Shown: in pieces, positions 33,099 through 41,282 of the stretch
Position numbering within the stretch: position 1 is the first letter of the stretch
Layout of the letters: the number at the start of each line of letters is the position of its first letter
From: Streptomyces fradiae ATCC 10745 = DSM 40063
GTDB lineage: Bacteria; Actinomycetota; Actinomycetes; Streptomycetales; Streptomycetaceae
Assembly (NCBI RefSeq): GCF_008704425.1
Contig: NZ_CP023696.1
Location: 3,272,501-3,336,500, forward strand
DNA: 64,000 nucleotides
Direction: 5' to 3'
Program-made: the position numbers and the translations under genes
Notes under the pieces: model-generated
The model's input: the letters and a program-made list of their open reading frames with translations, nothing else
What the model was told of the DNA's origin: nothing
The model's database searches: none

Positions 33099-33770
33099 TC
33101 AGGCGGGGGAGTCGCCGATCTCCGCGTACCGCTGGACCCAGGCGTGCATGGCGATGGCCGCCGCCGCCCCGGCGTTGATGGACCGCGTCGAGCCGAACTG
33201 CGCGATGGAGCACACCATCGCCGCGTGCTCGCGGGCCTCCTCCGTGAGGCCAGGCCCCTCCTGACCGAAGAGCAGCACACAGCGGCGCGGCAGGACCGTC
33301 CGCTCCAGCGGGACCGCTCCCGGCAGGTTGTCGATGCCGATGACCGGCAGCCCCTCCGCCGCCGCCCAGGACGTCAGCGACCCGGTGTCCGGGTGGTGGC
33401 GGACGTGCTGGTACCGGTCGGTCACCATGGCGCCGCGCCGGTTCCAGCGGCGGCGGCCGACGATGTGGACCTCCTTCGCCAGGAAGGCGTTGGCGGTCCG
33501 CACGACGGACCCGATGTTGAAGTCGTGGCCCCAGTTCTCCACCGCCACGTGGAAGTCGTGGCGGCGGGTGTCCAGGTCGGCGACGATCGCCTCGCGCGTC
33601 CAGTACCGGTAGCGGTCGACCACGTTGCGCCGGTCGCCCTCGGCGAGCAGCTGGGGGTCGTACCGCCCGTCCTCAGGCCAGGGCAGCGGGTGCGGCCCGA
33701 CGCCGACCCCGGGGCCGTAGCCGTCGTCGTACTGGAGGGGGGTGTCGTCCGTCCGCGTCTCGCTGCTCAC
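33099..33770 (-). CDS. TrmH/SpoU family RNA methyltransferase
   Basis: SAM-dependent 2'-O-methyltransferase of 223 residues with the trefoil-knot (SPOUT) core. Motif 1 is HDFNIGSVVRTANAF, motif 2 LLFGQEGPGL and motif 3 STRSINAGAAAAIAMHAW. The first 70 residues are a non-conserved charged extension. The target, tRNA or rRNA, is not evident. The GTG at 33770 shares GTGA with the stop of the HTTM gene, so it is the last gene of a coupled DUF5819-HTTM-methyltransferase operon with no obvious functional tie to the membrane proteins. Confidence 0.88.
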   Translation of the reverse strand: MSSETRTDDTPLQYDDGYGPGVGVGPHPLPWPEDGRYDPQLLAEGDRRNVVDRYRYWTREAIVADLDTRRHDFHVAVENWGHDFNIGSVVRTANAFLAKEVHIVGRRRWNRRGAMVTDRYQHVRHHPDTGSLTSWAAAEGLPVIGIDNLPGAVPLERTVLPRRCVLLFGQEGPGLTEEAREHAAMVCSIAQFGSTRSINAGAAAAIAMHAWVQRYAEIGDSPA

Positions 33771-35119
33771 CCGACGAGGGTACGGGGCGCGGGGTCGCCG
33801 GGCGCCGGGCCCCGCGCCACCTCGCCGGCCCCGCCCGCGGGCGACCCCTCGGACGCGCCCGTCGGCCCGTCCGCGCCCCGCCGGGGCCGCAGCCGCCGCC
33901 CGGCCCGGCGGACCCGGCGCTCCAGCCACACCAGGAAGACCGTCGGCAGGAAGACCGCGTCGGCGGTGATCATGGCGAGGGAGAAGGCCGGCAGGCCCAG
34001 CAGCAGGGCGATCCCGGCGTGCTCCATCATCATCACCGCGAGCAGCACGTTCTTGACGCGGCGGTTGAAGAGGGTGAAGGGGAAGGCCACCTGCACGATC
34101 ACCGTGCCGTACGTGATGAGCATGACCACCACGCTGGCGCCGGCGAGGAGGTCGGACACGGCGGGCCAGGGACTGAAGTAGTCCAGCTGCAGCGGGTAGT
34201 ACAGGGCGGTGCCGTCCTGCCAGCGCGAGCCCTGGATCTTGTACCAGCCGGCGGTCGCGTAGATCAGGCAGACCTCCGCCATGATCACCGCGAGGGTGGC
34301 GTTGTGCAGCAGGTTGGCCATGACGTCGAGCAGGATGCGCGGCTGGCCGGGGGCGAAGCGGCACACCAGCCACCACGCGCCCTGAGCGAGCCACAGCAGC
34401 CACAGCAGCACCACGATCCACGGCTCGCCGCTCCGGTCGCGGAACAGCAGCACGGCCACGAGCCCGAGGCCCAGGACGGCCCAGAGCGCGACTCCCGCCG
34501 GGTCGGACGGCCGCGCCCCGGCGGGGTGGCGGGCCTGCCGGGTCCTTCGGCGGGCGTCCAGCGACCAGACGCGCCCGCACCGGGTGAGGACGAGGTAGAT
34601 CGCCATGAGGTGGATGACGTTGTCGCCGCCGTCGCCCATGAAGACGGAGCGATTCTGCAGCGACAGGACGCCCACCATGAACAGCGCGGAGGTCGCGCGG
34701 GTGCGCCAGCCGACCAGCAGCAGCGCGCTGGAGAGGACGGCGAGTGCGTAGACGGCCTCGAACCACACCACCGAGTCCGACCACATCAGGGCGGTGAAGG
34801 AGCGGTTGTCCGCGATGAGCTCCCGCGCCATCTGCCAGCCCCACGGGCCGTCGGGGCCGTAGAGCTCGTGGCGGTGCGGGAACTCGCGGAGGAGGAAGAT
34901 CAGCCAGGTCGCGGCGAACCCGATCCGCACCACCGCGCTCTGGTACGGGCCGAGGACGGAGCCGGTGACGCGCTGGACGGCCCCGGCGAGGCGCCGGTCG
35001 GCGCCGGGACGGCCGGCGGCCGGGGGCTCGGGACGCGCCGAGGGTGCGGAGTGCGCGGGGGACGGCGTTTCGGAGGCGGGCGCCGGGGCGGGGGCGGGGA
35101 CGCGGGGGCTCTGCTTCAC
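33767..35119 (-). CDS. HTTM domain membrane protein
   Basis: Integral membrane protein of 450 residues with about 8-10 predicted helices and a Pro/Ala-rich N-terminal tail of about 50 residues. It belongs to the HTTM (horizontally transferred transmembrane) family distantly related to vitamin K-dependent gamma-carboxylase. Recognisable parts include RIGFAATWLIFLLREFPHR, FMGDGGDNVIHLMAIYL and YATAGWYKIQGSRWQDGTAL. Activity is unproven for bacterial members. It is coupled by GTGA overlaps to DUF5819 upstream and to the RNA methyltransferase downstream; the DUF5819-HTTM pairing suggests a two-part membrane system. Confidence 0.82.
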   Translation of the reverse strand: MKQSPRVPAPAPAPASETPSPAHSAPSARPEPPAAGRPGADRRLAGAVQRVTGSVLGPYQSAVVRIGFAATWLIFLLREFPHRHELYGPDGPWGWQMARELIADNRSFTALMWSDSVVWFEAVYALAVLSSALLLVGWRTRATSALFMVGVLSLQNRSVFMGDGGDNVIHLMAIYLVLTRCGRVWSLDARRRTRQARHPAGARPSDPAGVALWAVLGLGLVAVLLFRDRSGEPWIVVLLWLLWLAQGAWWLVCRFAPGQPRILLDVMANLLHNATLAVIMAEVCLIYATAGWYKIQGSRWQDGTALYYPLQLDYFSPWPAVSDLLAGASVVVMLITYGTVIVQVAFPFTLFNRRVKNVLLAVMMMEHAGIALLLGLPAFSLAMITADAVFLPTVFLVWLERRVRRAGRRLRPRRGADGPTGASEGSPAGGAGEVARGPAPGDPAPRTLVG

Positions 35120-35862
35120 CGTGCCTCCTCCGGGGTGCGGCCGACGGTCACGCCGCCCGCCAGGTCGGCGGCGGTCACGGTCCACCAGGGCAGCATCCGG
35201 TAGTACGGACGGGTGTCGTTCTTCTCGCGGCTCCACGGCGGGGCGGCGACGCCCGTGGTCGAGGAGCGCACCTGTATCCGCTCGACCCTGCCGCCCAGGT
35301 CGTGGTGGTCCAGCCGCATGAGGGCGATGCGGCGTATGTAGCGCTCGGAGAGGCCGGCGCGCAGGCTGCCCGCCCGGTCGTCGTCGCCGTGCTGGTTGGC
35401 GTAGAAGTCCCAGGCCCGCCGCAGCTCGTTCTGCTGCACATGGCTGGGGAAGGGGTTGCCGCGGATCGCGGCGGCGTCCTCGGCGGTCAGGTCGATCCAC
35501 GGGGTGACACGGCGGGTGCCCTCGGCGGACACCTCGGCACGGACCTGGACGGCGACGTTCTGCTGGAGGGGGTTGGGCGCGAAGAGCTTCCAGTTCTGCT
35601 CGAACTCCGGCATCACCCAGGCGTCGACGGTCTCGCCGTGCTGCTTGCTCAGCGTGTTCGACGGCGCGACGTGCAGGAAGACCATCCCGACGTGGAAGCA
35701 GGCGACGAGTCCGACCACCGCGAGGGCGAGCGCACCGGCCACCTGGTAGGGGAGGGAGAGCGCCGCCAGGCCGCCGCGCTCCAGCGTCCTGCCGGGGTCT
35801 TCGGGGCCCTGCTCGCCGACCGCGTGTCCGGCGCGTCCGCGCTGTCCGTCGTACGACTCCAT
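35116..35862 (-). CDS. DUF5819 family membrane protein
   Basis: Protein of 248 residues with one transmembrane helix (about 38-60, YQVAGALALAVVGLVACFHV) and an outer domain. Features include FEQNWKLFAPNPLQQNVAVQ, TPWIDLTAEDAAAIRG and a C-terminal WWTVTAADLAGG. The function is unknown. It is the first gene of the operon with the HTTM protein, translated in step with it. The ATG at 35862 follows GGGGCGGG. The promoter must lie in the 112-base gap shared with paaA, which also holds a DnaA box and the PaaR box. Confidence 0.8.
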   Translation of the reverse strand: MESYDGQRGRAGHAVGEQGPEDPGRTLERGGLAALSLPYQVAGALALAVVGLVACFHVGMVFLHVAPSNTLSKQHGETVDAWVMPEFEQNWKLFAPNPLQQNVAVQVRAEVSAEGTRRVTPWIDLTAEDAAAIRGNPFPSHVQQNELRRAWDFYANQHGDDDRAGSLRAGLSERYIRRIALMRLDHHDLGGRVERIQVRSSTTGVAAPPWSREKNDTRPYYRMLPWWTVTAADLAGGVTVGRTPEEAR

Positions 35863-35892
35863 CCCGCCCCGTTCCCCGTCTGGCCGCCCCGG

Positions 35893-35901
35893 TTATCCAC
35901 A
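35893..35901 (+). promoter_or_regulatory. DnaA box in the paaA-DUF5819 gap
   Basis: TTATCCACA, the strong E. coli-type DnaA box, lies just before TTGACA at 35905-35910, a possible -35 element for paaA; CACCAT at 35929-35934 would be a poor -10 at spacing 18. Confidence 0.5.
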
Positions 35902-35945
35902 GGGTTGACACCATACGGGCCGCCGACTCACCATTGAAGTCATTC

Positions 35946-35963
35946 AACCGAACGATCGGTCGG
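35946..35963. promoter_or_regulatory. PaaR box upstream of paaA
   Basis: AACCGAACGATCGGTCGG is the exact reverse complement of the 18 bases upstream of paaN. Its core ACCGAACGATCGGT fits the PaaR motif. It ends 11 bases before the paaA ATG, so bound repressor would block initiation or early elongation. Confidence 0.8.
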
Positions 35964-35974
35964 TAGGGGGCCCG

Positions 35975-36964
35975 ATGACGGCAGTGACTGCGGACTCGCA
36001 GGAGGCGTACGAAGCGGTGTTCAACGCCGCCGTGGCCGCCGACGAGCGCATCGAACCGCGCGACTGGATGCCGGAGGCCTATCGCGCCACGCTCATCCGG
36101 CAGATCGCCCAGCACGCGCACTCCGAGATCATCGGCATGCAGCCCGAGGCGAACTGGATCACCCGCGCTCCCTCCCTGCGGCGCAAGGCGATCCTGATGG
36201 CCAAGGTGCAGGACGAGGCGGGCCACGGGCTGTACCTCTACAGCGCCGCCGAGACCCTGGGCGTCAGCCGCGACGAGCTGCTCGACAAGCTCCACTCCGG
36301 CCGCCAGAAGTACTCCTCCATCTTCAACTACCCCACGCTGACCTGGGCCGACGTCGGCGCCATCGGCTGGCTCGTGGACGGCGCCGCGATCACCAACCAG
36401 GTGCCGCTGTGCCGCTGCTCCTACGGGCCGTACGCCCGCGCGATGGTCCGCGTCTGCAAGGAGGAGTCCTTCCACCAGCGGCAGGGCTACGAGGCGCTGC
36501 TCGCCCTCTCGAAGGGCACCCCCGCCCAGCACGCGATGGCCCAGGACGCCGTCGACCGCTGGTGGTGGCCGTCCCTGATGATGTTCGGCCCGCCCGACGA
36601 CGAGTCGGCGCACTCCGCGCAGTCCATGGCCTGGAAGATCAAGCGCCACTCGAACGACGAGCTGCGCCAGCGCTTCGTCGACATCTGCGTCCCGCAGGCC
36701 GAGTCCCTGGGCCTGACCCTCCCCGACCCGGACCTCCGGTGGAACGAGGAGCGGGGCCACTACGACTTCGGCGCCATCGACTGGTCGGAGTTCCGCGAGG
36801 TCCTCAAGGGCAACGGCCCGTGCAACGAGCAGCGGATCACGCAGCGCCGCCGCGCCCACGAGGAGGGCGCGTGGGTCAGGGAGGCCGCGGCGGCGTACGC
36901 CGCAAGGCACAGCGATCGGAAGACGGGCGACGAGACCCGCGAGACCGGGGAGGCGACGGCATGA
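35975..36964 (+). CDS. paaA: 1,2-phenylacetyl-CoA epoxidase subunit PaaA
   Basis: Catalytic diiron subunit of 329 residues that adds an oxygen atom to phenylacetyl-CoA, forming the ring 1,2-epoxide. Ferritin-like fold with iron-ligand helices visible in [34 protein letters not shown] and DDESAHSAQ. It works with structural PaaC, small PaaB, maturation factor PaaD and reductase PaaE, encoded next in the same order with overlapping starts and stops. AGGGGG precedes the ATG. The promoter is probably repressed through the PaaR box directly upstream. Confidence 0.96.
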   Translation: MTAVTADSQEAYEAVFNAAVAADERIEPRDWMPEAYRATLIRQIAQHAHSEIIGMQPEANWITRAPSLRRKAILMAKVQDEAGHGLYLYSAAETLGVSRDELLDKLHSGRQKYSSIFNYPTLTWADVGAIGWLVDGAAITNQVPLCRCSYGPYARAMVRVCKEESFHQRQGYEALLALSKGTPAQHAMAQDAVDRWWWPSLMMFGPPDDESAHSAQSMAWKIKRHSNDELRQRFVDICVPQAESLGLTLPDPDLRWNEERGHYDFGAIDWSEFREVLKGNGPCNEQRITQRRRAHEEGAWVREAAAAYAARHSDRKTGDETRETGEATA

Positions 36965-37248
36965 CGACCAGCGACTGGCCGCTGTGGGAGGTATTCGTGC
37001 GCTCGCGCCGCGGACTGTCCCACACCCACGCGGGGAGCCTGCACGCCCCGGACGCCCAGATGGCCCTGCGCAACGCCCGCGACCTGTACACCCGGCGCAA
37101 CGAGGGCGTGTCCATCTGGGTCGTCCCCGCCACCGCGATCACCGCCTCGTCGCCGGACGAGAAGGACCCGTTCTTCGAGCCGTCCGCCGACAAGCCCTAC
37201 CGCCACCCGACGTTCTACGAGATCCCCGAGGGGGTGCAGCACCTGTGA
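36961..37248 (+). CDS. paaB: 1,2-phenylacetyl-CoA epoxidase subunit PaaB
   Basis: Small subunit of 95 residues that helps hold the PaaA-PaaC oxygenase together. It contains the family phrases [20 protein letters not shown] and [20 protein letters not shown]. The ATG overlaps the paaA stop (ATGA), and the gene overlaps paaC by four bases. Length is typical. Confidence 0.95.
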   Translation: MTTSDWPLWEVFVRSRRGLSHTHAGSLHAPDAQMALRNARDLYTRRNEGVSIWVVPATAITASSPDEKDPFFEPSADKPYRHPTFYEIPEGVQHL

Positions 37249-37985
37249 CGACCACCCTGAACGCGGCGGCCCTCGCCCTCGGCGACGACGCGCTGGTGCT
37301 CTCCCACCGGCTGGGGGAGTGGGCCGGCCACGCGCCCGTGCTGGAGGAGGAGGTCGCCCTCGCCAACATCGCGCTGGACCTGCTCGGGCAGGCCCGCGTC
37401 CTGCTCTCCCTCGTGGGCGACGAGGACGAGCTGGCGTACCTCCGCGAGGAGCGGGCGTTCCGCAACGTCCAGCTGGTCGAGCAGCCCAACGGCGACTTCG
37501 CCCACACGATCGCCCGCCAGCTCTACTTCTCCACCTACCAGCGCCTGCTGTACGGGCGCCTCGCCGCCGCCGCGCCCCGCCCCGGCGACGCGTCCGGCGA
37601 GGCCCTGCGGGGCCTGGCCGCGAAGGCGGTCAAGGAGGTGGCCTACCACCAGGACCACGCCGAGCAGTGGACGCTGCGGCTCGGCGACGGCACCCCCGAG
37701 AGCCACGACCGGATGCAGCGGGCCTGCGACGCGCTGTGGCGCCTCACCGGCGAGCTGTTCCAGCCCGTCGAGGGCGTGGACGTCGACTGGCGGGAGATGG
37801 AGGACGACTGGCTGGCGTCGGTCTCCGCCGTGCTCGCCCGGGCGACCCTGACCCTCCCCGAGGGGCCGAGGAACACGGCCTGGAGCGCGGGCGCCGGACG
37901 CCAGGGCGTGCACACCGAGCCGTTCGGGCGGATGCTCGCGGAGATGCAGCACCTGCACCGCAGCCATCCGGGGGCGTCGTGGTGA
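37245..37985 (+). CDS. paaC: 1,2-phenylacetyl-CoA epoxidase subunit PaaC
   Basis: Structural partner of PaaA, 246 residues, with the same ferritin-like fold but degenerate metal site. Family blocks include LSHRLGEWAGHAPVLEEEVA, NIALDLLGQAR, ERAFRNVQLVEQPNGDFA and VKEVAYHQDHAEQWTLRLGD. The GTG at 37245 lies inside the paaB stop (GTGA), and the stop overlaps paaD in the same way. Confidence 0.95.
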   Translation: MTTTLNAAALALGDDALVLSHRLGEWAGHAPVLEEEVALANIALDLLGQARVLLSLVGDEDELAYLREERAFRNVQLVEQPNGDFAHTIARQLYFSTYQRLLYGRLAAAAPRPGDASGEALRGLAAKAVKEVAYHQDHAEQWTLRLGDGTPESHDRMQRACDALWRLTGELFQPVEGVDVDWREMEDDWLASVSAVLARATLTLPEGPRNTAWSAGAGRQGVHTEPFGRMLAEMQHLHRSHPGASW

Positions 37986-38479
37986 CCATGACACCGCTCG
38001 AGGAGGAGCTGAGCCGGCTGGCCGGTTCGGTCCCCGACCCCGAGATGCCCGTGCTCACCCTGGAGGAGCTGGGCGTCATCAGGGGCGTGCGGGTGGAGGA
38101 CCAGGGCAGGGTGACGGTCGAGCTGACCCCCACCTACACCGGATGCCCCGCCATCGAGGCGATGTCCTCGGACATCGAGCGGGTCCTGCACGACCGGGGC
38201 GTCGAGGACGTCGCCGTCGTCACGGTCCTCTCCCCCGCCTGGTCCACGGACGACATCAGCGACGAGGGCCGCCGCAAGCTCGCCGAGTTCGGCATAGCCC
38301 CGCCCCGGACGCAGCGGCAGCGGTCCGGGGACCCCGTGCCGCTGACGCTCGCCATCCGCTGCCCGCACTGCGGCTCCACCGACACCGAGCTGCTGAGCAG
38401 GTTCTCCTCGACCGCGTGCAAGTCGCTGCGCCGCTGCGCCACCTGCCGCGAACCCTTCGACCACTTCAAGGAGTTGTAG
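37982..38479 (+). CDS. paaD: Phenylacetate oxygenase maturation factor PaaD
   Basis: Iron-sulphur/diiron assembly factor of 165 residues needed for epoxidase activity in E. coli. An N-terminal DUF59/MIP18 domain (TPTYTGCPAIEAM) is followed by a C-terminal zinc-ribbon-like part with CPHCG and CATCREPFDHFKEL. The GTG at 37982 overlaps the paaC stop; an ATG two codons later is the alternative start. paaE starts directly after the stop. Confidence 0.93.
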   Translation: MTMTPLEEELSRLAGSVPDPEMPVLTLEELGVIRGVRVEDQGRVTVELTPTYTGCPAIEAMSSDIERVLHDRGVEDVAVVTVLSPAWSTDDISDEGRRKLAEFGIAPPRTQRQRSGDPVPLTLAIRCPHCGSTDTELLSRFSSTACKSLRRCATCREPFDHFKEL

Positions 38480-39541
38480 ATGTTCCATCCGCTCCGGGTG
38501 ACCGAGGTCGAACGGCTCACGGACGACTCGGTGGCCGTCACCCTCGCGGTGCCGCCAGAGCTCCGGGAGGCGTTCCGCCACACCCCCGGCCAGCACCTGA
38601 CGATGCGCCGGACCTCCGCCGCCGGCGAGGAGATCCGCCGTACGTACTCGATCTGCTCCCCGGCCGCCGGTCCGGGCGAGGACCCGGTGCTGCGCGTGGG
38701 CATCCGGCTGGTCGAGGGCGGAGAGTTCTCCACGTACGCGCTGAAGGAGCTGTCCGCCGGGGACACGGTGGAGGTCATGGAGCCGATGGGCCGGTTCGTC
38801 CTGCCGCCCCGGCCGGGCCACTTCGCCGCGGTCGTCGGCGGCAGCGGGATCACCCCCGTGCTGTCCATCGCCTCGTCGCTGCTGGCGCGCGAGCCGAAGG
38901 CCCGCTTCTGCCTGATCCGCAGCGACCGGACGGCCGCCTCCACCATGTTCCTCGACGAGGTCGCCGACCTGAAGGACCGCTACCCGGACCGCTTCCAGCT
39001 GGTCACGGTGCTGTCGCGGGAGGAGCAGCAGACCGGGCTGCCGTCCGGCCGGCTGGACGAGGAGCGGCTGACCGGCCTCCTCCCGGCGCTGCTCGCCGTG
39101 GACGACGTGGACGGCTGGTTCCTGTGCGGGCCGTTCGGGCTGGTCCAGGGTGCCGAGCGGGCGCTGCGGGGCCTGGGCGTACCGAAGAGCCGGGTCCACC
39201 AGGAGATCTTCCACGTGGACGACGGCTCCGCCACGGCCCGCCGCCCCGCGCCGGGCGAGGTCGCCGCGGCGACGCTGACGGCGACGCTGGACGGGCGGTC
39301 CGGGTCGTGGCCGGTCCAGGACGGGGAGTCCCTGCTGGAGACGGTGCTGCGCGGCCGGTCGGACGCGCCGTACGCCTGCAAGGGAGGGGTGTGCGGCACA
39401 TGCCGGGCCTTCCTCGTCTCCGGGGAGGTGCGAATGGACCGCAACTACGCCCTGGAGACCGAGGAGACGGAAGCCGGCTACGTCCTGGCGTGCCAGTCGC
39501 ACGCGATGACCCCCGAGGTCGAGCTCGACTTCGACCGCTGA
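38480..39541 (+). CDS. paaE: Phenylacetyl-CoA epoxidase reductase PaaE
   Basis: Electron-transfer subunit of 353 residues that passes electrons from NADPH to PaaA. An FAD domain (RRTYSICSPA), a nucleotide domain (VVGGSGITPVLSIASSLL) and a C-terminal plant-type [2Fe-2S] ferredoxin domain with YACKGGVCGTC and the later Cys in LACQSHA are all intact. The ATG immediately follows the paaD stop. It closes the paaABCDE operon, and a 13-bp hairpin lies 30 bases downstream. Confidence 0.95.
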   Translation: MFHPLRVTEVERLTDDSVAVTLAVPPELREAFRHTPGQHLTMRRTSAAGEEIRRTYSICSPAAGPGEDPVLRVGIRLVEGGEFSTYALKELSAGDTVEVMEPMGRFVLPPRPGHFAAVVGGSGITPVLSIASSLLAREPKARFCLIRSDRTAASTMFLDEVADLKDRYPDRFQLVTVLSREEQQTGLPSGRLDEERLTGLLPALLAVDDVDGWFLCGPFGLVQGAERALRGLGVPKSRVHQEIFHVDDGSATARRPAPGEVAAATLTATLDGRSGSWPVQDGESLLETVLRGRSDAPYACKGGVCGTCRAFLVSGEVRMDRNYALETEETEAGYVLACQSHAMTPEVELDFDR

Positions 39542-39570
39542 CGGCACCGCGATCACCCACAGGTCCGCCC

Positions 39571-39602
39571 TGGGCCCGGCCCCGTTCGCGGGGCCGGGCC
39601 CA
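39571..39602 (+). terminator. 13-bp hairpin ending the paa operon
   Basis: TGGGCCCGGCCCC (39571-39583) pairs perfectly with GGGGCCGGGCCCA (39590-39602) around GTTCGC, 30 bases after paaE. Confidence 0.85.
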
Positions 39603-39710
39603 CTCGCGGAACGGGTCCGCGTACGCATCGGGCCCGCGCACGGGCCGGGCTGAGACATCGGCGCCGGGTCGGCCCTGCCGCCCAGCCCGCCGCCCGGCGA
39701 GCGCGGCGCC

Positions 39711-39776
39711 ATCCGGTACCGGAAGCGCCGGGAGCCGTTCCCTATCCGGTACTGGAAGCGCCGGGAGACCGTCCCT
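39711..39776. repeat. 33-bp tandem duplication
   Basis: ATCCGGTACCGGAAGCGCCG... (39711-39743) is followed directly by a near copy (39744-39776) with a few changes. The first copy contains the 12-bp palindrome TCCGGTACCGGA. Confidence 0.8.
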
Positions 39777-39862
39777 CCAGGTACCCGACGCGCCGAGGCC
39801 CGAGCCCTCCGGGCACCGGCGTTCCGCACCCCTCAAGGCCCGTCGCAGGACCCCGGAGCGGG

Positions 39863-39885
39863 GCCCGGCAGGAGCCCTGCCGGGC
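39863..39885 (-). terminator. 10-bp hairpin after the rhodanese gene
   Basis: GCCCGGCAGG (39863-39872) and CCTGCCGGGC (39876-39885) enclose AGC, five bases past the rhodanese stop on the minus strand. Confidence 0.8.
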
Positions 39886-39890
39886 GTCGC

Positions 39891-40244
39891 TCAGGCGACG
39901 GCCGCGGGGCCTCCGTGCTCGCTGACCATGGGACGGCCGGCGCTCTCCCAGGCGAGCATGCCGCCGTCCACGTTCACCGCGTCGATGCCCTGCTGCACCA
40001 GGTACTGGGTGACCTGCGCGGACCGGCCGCCGACCCGGCACATCACATAGGCGCGCCGCCCGTCGGCCACCGCCTCCGTCACCTCGCCGAACCGGGCGAC
40101 GAAGTCGCTCATCGGCACGTGCAGGGCGCCCTCGACGTGCCCGGCGGCCCACTCGTCGTCCTCACGCACATCCAGGACCAGGGCGTCCCCCGGTACGGAG
40201 GCGGCGTCCACGGTGGGCAGCGTTGCGAAGTTCATCGGGGTCAT
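39891..40244 (-). CDS. Single-domain rhodanese-like protein
   Basis: Cytoplasmic rhodanese fold of 117 residues that can carry sulphur as a persulphide. The active Cys is in YVMCRVGGRSAQVTQYLVQ, a typical CRxGxRS loop, and the N-terminal part has LVLDVREDDEWAAGHVEGA. The ATG at 40244 overlaps the stop of the J-domain gene (ATGA); a second ATG at 40235 is also possible. The sulphur acceptor is unknown. Coupling to a J-domain protein suggests, but does not prove, a joint role in protein or cofactor repair. Confidence 0.88.
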   Translation of the reverse strand: MTPMNFATLPTVDAASVPGDALVLDVREDDEWAAGHVEGALHVPMSDFVARFGEVTEAVADGRRAYVMCRVGGRSAQVTQYLVQQGIDAVNVDGGMLAWESAGRPMVSEHGGPAAVA

Positions 40245-41248
40245 TCCCTTTCCTGGGGCGGGTACGGGGACGCCGTCAGCGAAGCCAGCTCCGCCTCGCG
40301 CTCGGACGTCCGGGCCAGCAGCTGCTCGGCGACCTCGTCGAGGAGGCGGTCCGGGTCGTCGGGCGCCATGCGCAGCATCGCACCGATCGCGCTGTCCTCC
40401 AGCTCCCGCGCGACGGCCGTCAGCATGTCCTTGCGCTGGGCCAGCCACTCCAGGCGCGCGTACAGCTCGTCGGCCGCCCCGAGCGCGGGCTCGGCGGGCG
40501 CGGGCCCGGCCTCCCACTCCTCGGAGAGCTGCCGCAGCCGCGCCTCGTCACCGCGGGCGTAGGCGGCGTTGACGCGGGTGAGGAAGTCCTCGCGCCGCTG
40601 CCGCTCCGCCTCCTCCGCGGTGAGGTCCGGATGGGCCTTGCGCACCAGCTCCCGGTACAGCTTGCGCGCCTCGTCGCTCGGCCGTACCCGGCGCGGTGCC
40701 TGCACCGGCTGCTCGTTCAGCATGGCCGCCGCCTCCGGCGACAGGCCGTCGGAGTCGATCCAGTCGTGGAAGAGCTCGTCCACCCCCGGCATCGGCATCA
40801 CCAGGGCGCGGGCCTCCCGCGCCAGGCGCAGGTCCTCCGGGTCACCGGTGTGCGCGGCACGGGCCTCGGCGATCAGCGCGTCCAGCTCGTCGAGACGGGC
40901 GTACATCGGGCCGAGCCGCTGATGGTGCAGGCGGGAGAAGTTCTCCACCTCGACGCGGAAGGTCTCCACCGCGATCTCGAACTCGATCAGCGCCTGCTCG
41001 GCCGCCCGGACGGCACGCGCCAGCCGCGCCTCAGGCGCCTCAGCCCCCTCCCCGGCCCCGTCGTCACCGGCCGCACCGGAAGGGCCGGAAGGGCCCTCCG
41101 CGGCCGTCTCCGTGCCGGTCGCCCCCGCGGGGTCGCCGGGCGCCCCGCCGGCCTCGGGCGCGGCGGGTCGCGGGAGCCGCTCGGCAGCGGGCGTGGCGGC
41201 GGCCTCGTCCGCGGAGGCGCCGGTCAGGTCGTCGCTCGGGATCGTCAC
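40241..41248 (-). CDS. J-domain-like protein with coiled-coil N-terminal half
   Basis: Protein of 335 residues. An acidic Ala/Gly/Pro-rich start (1-75) leads into a long helical, probably coiled-coil stretch (ARLARAVRAAEQALIEFEIA ... RLDELDALIAEARAA, about 75-140). In the middle, LYRELVRKAHPDL followed by FLTRVNAAYARGDEARLRQL is the core of a J-domain with the HPD tripeptide that stimulates DnaK. The C-terminal part is helical again. No glycine-rich or zinc-finger domain of DnaJ is present. It may recruit Hsp70 to a special client. The rhodanese gene follows with a four-base overlap. Confidence 0.75.
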   Translation of the reverse strand: MTIPSDDLTGASADEAAATPAAERLPRPAAPEAGGAPGDPAGATGTETAAEGPSGPSGAAGDDGAGEGAEAPEARLARAVRAAEQALIEFEIAVETFRVEVENFSRLHHQRLGPMYARLDELDALIAEARAAHTGDPEDLRLAREARALVMPMPGVDELFHDWIDSDGLSPEAAAMLNEQPVQAPRRVRPSDEARKLYRELVRKAHPDLTAEEAERQRREDFLTRVNAAYARGDEARLRQLSEEWEAGPAPAEPALGAADELYARLEWLAQRKDMLTAVARELEDSAIGAMLRMAPDDPDRLLDEVAEQLLARTSEREAELASLTASPYPPQERE

Positions 41249-41282
41249 ACGACCAGACTACGGGCGACCGGCACCCCTCCCG

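Larger units (their letters stand above)
39542..39890. other. Convergent gap after paaE
   Basis: 349 bases with no gene. It contains the paa terminator (39571-39602), a 33-bp duplication (39711-39776) with a TCCGGTACCGGA palindrome, and the rhodanese terminator (39863-39885). Confidence 0.6.

Noticed and set aside
35120..36910. Upstream extension of the HTTM frame across DUF5819 and paaA
   Set aside because: No homology in the extension; the coupled GTG at 35119 fits the family length.
39187..39230. Further parS-like sequence (TTCCACGTGGA) in paaE
   Set aside because: It differs from the 14-base consensus at about five positions; only the central CACGTG is shared.
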